A stretch of 7,543 nucleotides of DNA from an uncultured Lachnospiraceae bacterium (lineage in GTDB: Bacteria; Bacillota; Clostridia; Lachnospirales; Lachnospiraceae): contig USKC01000151.1 in assembly GCA_900555195.1 (NCBI GenBank), positions 1 to 7,543 of the forward strand, given 5' to 3'. Numbering within the stretch: the stretch's first letter is position 1; every line of letters starts with the position of its first letter. Positions 6,836 through 7,543 of this stretch are shown here, in pieces. The translations under genes were made by a program, and so were the position numbers. The notes under the pieces are model-generated. The model searched no databases and was not told the origin of the DNA. It was given only the letters and a program-made list of their open reading frames with translations.

Positions 6836-6905
6836 TTTGCTCTCCCTTTCTGCGTCCTTGCACTTGTCCGGCCGCCTGTTTTTAGGCCGATCTTTTCCTA
6901 TGTTT
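6836..6905. other. Short gap between kinase-like gene and guaA
   Basis: This 70 bp stretch holds the guaA ribosome binding site and a small inverted repeat on the minus strand (CGGCCTAAAAACAGGCGGCCG, with GCCT/AGGC or CGGCC/GGCCG pairing). It is too short for a guanine riboswitch, and I see no clear PurR-like site. A weak promoter-like pair, TTGCGG-17-TATCTT, overlaps the end of the kinase gene at about 6911-6939; it is poor at the -35 and not strong enough to call. Cotranscription with the kinase gene is plausible. Confidence 0.4.
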
Positions 6906-7514
6906 TTAAGATACAGGATTTTCCATGGAACCGCAAGAAAATTGTTGCAAATTGCGGTCGTCCGCTTCCGCCTTGATCCCTTCTCTTTCCAGCCAGGCTT
7001 CCGTTTGTTCCCACACGCTGTATGCGTCCTTTACCAGAAGATATTCACACCCGTATTTCCTGCAGCGTTCCAGGAATGCTGCATTGTCCTCTTTCACCCA
7101 TGCCTCATCCAGAAACGGTTCTTCTCCCCGCTCTTCCACGCAGCTCGCATACTGTTTAATCAGATCGAAATTCTGTTCAATATATTTTTCATCAAAAACA
7201 AGGCACAGATAATGTATCTGCTTCAGATAACGTTCCTCGAAGTCCTCCCTGAAATTTTCCGGAATATAGCAGCCCTCGACGATCAGATTCTGCCCGTTTT
7301 CCACATTCGTTTTCACAATTTCCCGAACCACAGGCCACAAAAAAGCGGTCAGCTGATCGTCTTCGCTCTCCGGACTAAGCGGACAGATGCCGCTTCGGAT
7401 CAGTCCCATTTTCAGATGGTCTATGGACAGGTATGGAATATGCAGCGTCTCTAAAAGTTTCTGTGCCAGGCAGGTTTTCCCCGTATGGGACGCGCCCGAT
7501 ATCAAAAGGATCAT
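6906..7514 (-). CDS. Small P-loop kinase-like protein (AAA/zeta-toxin/2-phosphoglycerate-kinase-like)
   Basis: A 202-residue cytoplasmic protein with an N-terminal Walker A motif, GASHTGKT (7-14), directly after the first hydrophobic strand (MILLIS). YLSIDHLKMGLIRSG (28-42) follows, with Asp32 in the position where small-molecule kinases of this fold hold a catalytic or substrate-binding acid. NLIVEGCYIP (76-85) is the second core strand. CLVFDEKYIEQNF and the Glu/Arg-rich segment around 120-150 resemble a lid region, and CEYLLVKD (156-163) is the last core strand. These features place it with small P-loop kinases variously annotated as adenylate kinase-like, 2-phosphoglycerate kinase-like or zeta-toxin-like. 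I cannot assign a substrate. The start at 7514 is backed by GGGGAGG 8 nt upstream. It precedes guaA by 70 bp on the same strand; a nucleotide-related role is possible but is inference from position only. Confidence 0.85.
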   Translation of the reverse strand: MILLISGASHTGKTCLAQKLLETLHIPYLSIDHLKMGLIRSGICPLSPESEDDQLTAFLWPVVREIVKTNVENGQNLIVEGCYIPENFREDFEERYLKQIHYLCLVFDEKYIEQNFDLIKQYASCVEERGEEPFLDEAWVKEDNAAFLERCRKYGCEYLLVKDAYSVWEQTEAWLEREGIKAEADDRNLQQFSCGSMENPVS

Positions 7515-7543
7515 GTTCTTTTCCTCCCCTAATCAACCCATTG

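Noticed and set aside
6836..6905. Guanine riboswitch upstream of guaA
   Set aside because: The gap is 70 bp, contains the ribosome binding site and lacks the purine riboswitch three-way-junction pattern.
6759..7454. Plus-strand open frame of 231 residues
   Set aside because: It is antisense to guaA and the kinase-like gene, both of which have clear motifs and Shine-Dalgarno sites.

Overview
This window looks like chromosomal DNA from a Gram-positive anaerobe of the Clostridia, most likely Lachnospiraceae-like. The reasons are moderate GC content, strong GGAGG-type ribosome binding sites, a TTGCAT-17-TATAAT promoter, a hairpin-plus-T-tract terminator, and the character of the proteins. That placement is inference from protein flavour, not a database match. 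Every gene I accept is on the minus strand, so transcription runs from high to low coordinates.

Reading in transcription order: (1) 7514-6906 encodes a small P-loop kinase-like protein. (2) 6835-5540 encodes GMP synthase (guaA). It is unusually short: the ATP-pyrophosphatase and dimerisation parts are intact, but the glutamine amidotransferase domain is shrunken and has no catalytic cysteine. A clear intrinsic terminator (5431-5472) closes this unit. (3) After about 150 bp of unassigned intergenic DNA, 5282-4038 encodes a 12-TM-type major facilitator drug-efflux protein of the DHA3 'tetracycline resistance-like' group. (4) 3873-2905 encodes a secreted SGNH/GDSL-type hydrolase with a coiled-coil N-terminal half, driven by its own near-consensus promoter (3925-3953). 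(5) 2739-1289 is trkA, the NAD-binding regulatory subunit of a Trk/Ktr potassium uptake system, followed 41 bp later by (6) trkH, the K+-translocating membrane subunit (1247 to beyond position 1).

The most striking feature is that trkA is broken in the middle. About 20 residues, including the nucleotide-binding glycine loop of its second RCK domain, are missing. In their place is about 150 bp of unrelated DNA (about 1931-2080), which reads as plausible protein on the opposite strand. The result is two separate half-genes in different frames. It may be a genuine insertion/deletion, a gene-scrambling event or an assembly chimera; the sequence alone cannot decide.

Functionally the window combines purine biosynthesis (guaA), drug export, a cell-surface hydrolase and K+ homeostasis. 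Apart from the trkA-trkH operon and the possible kinase-guaA unit, the neighbours do not form an obvious single pathway. I saw no tRNA, rRNA, CRISPR array, intact insertion sequence or recognisable riboswitch.
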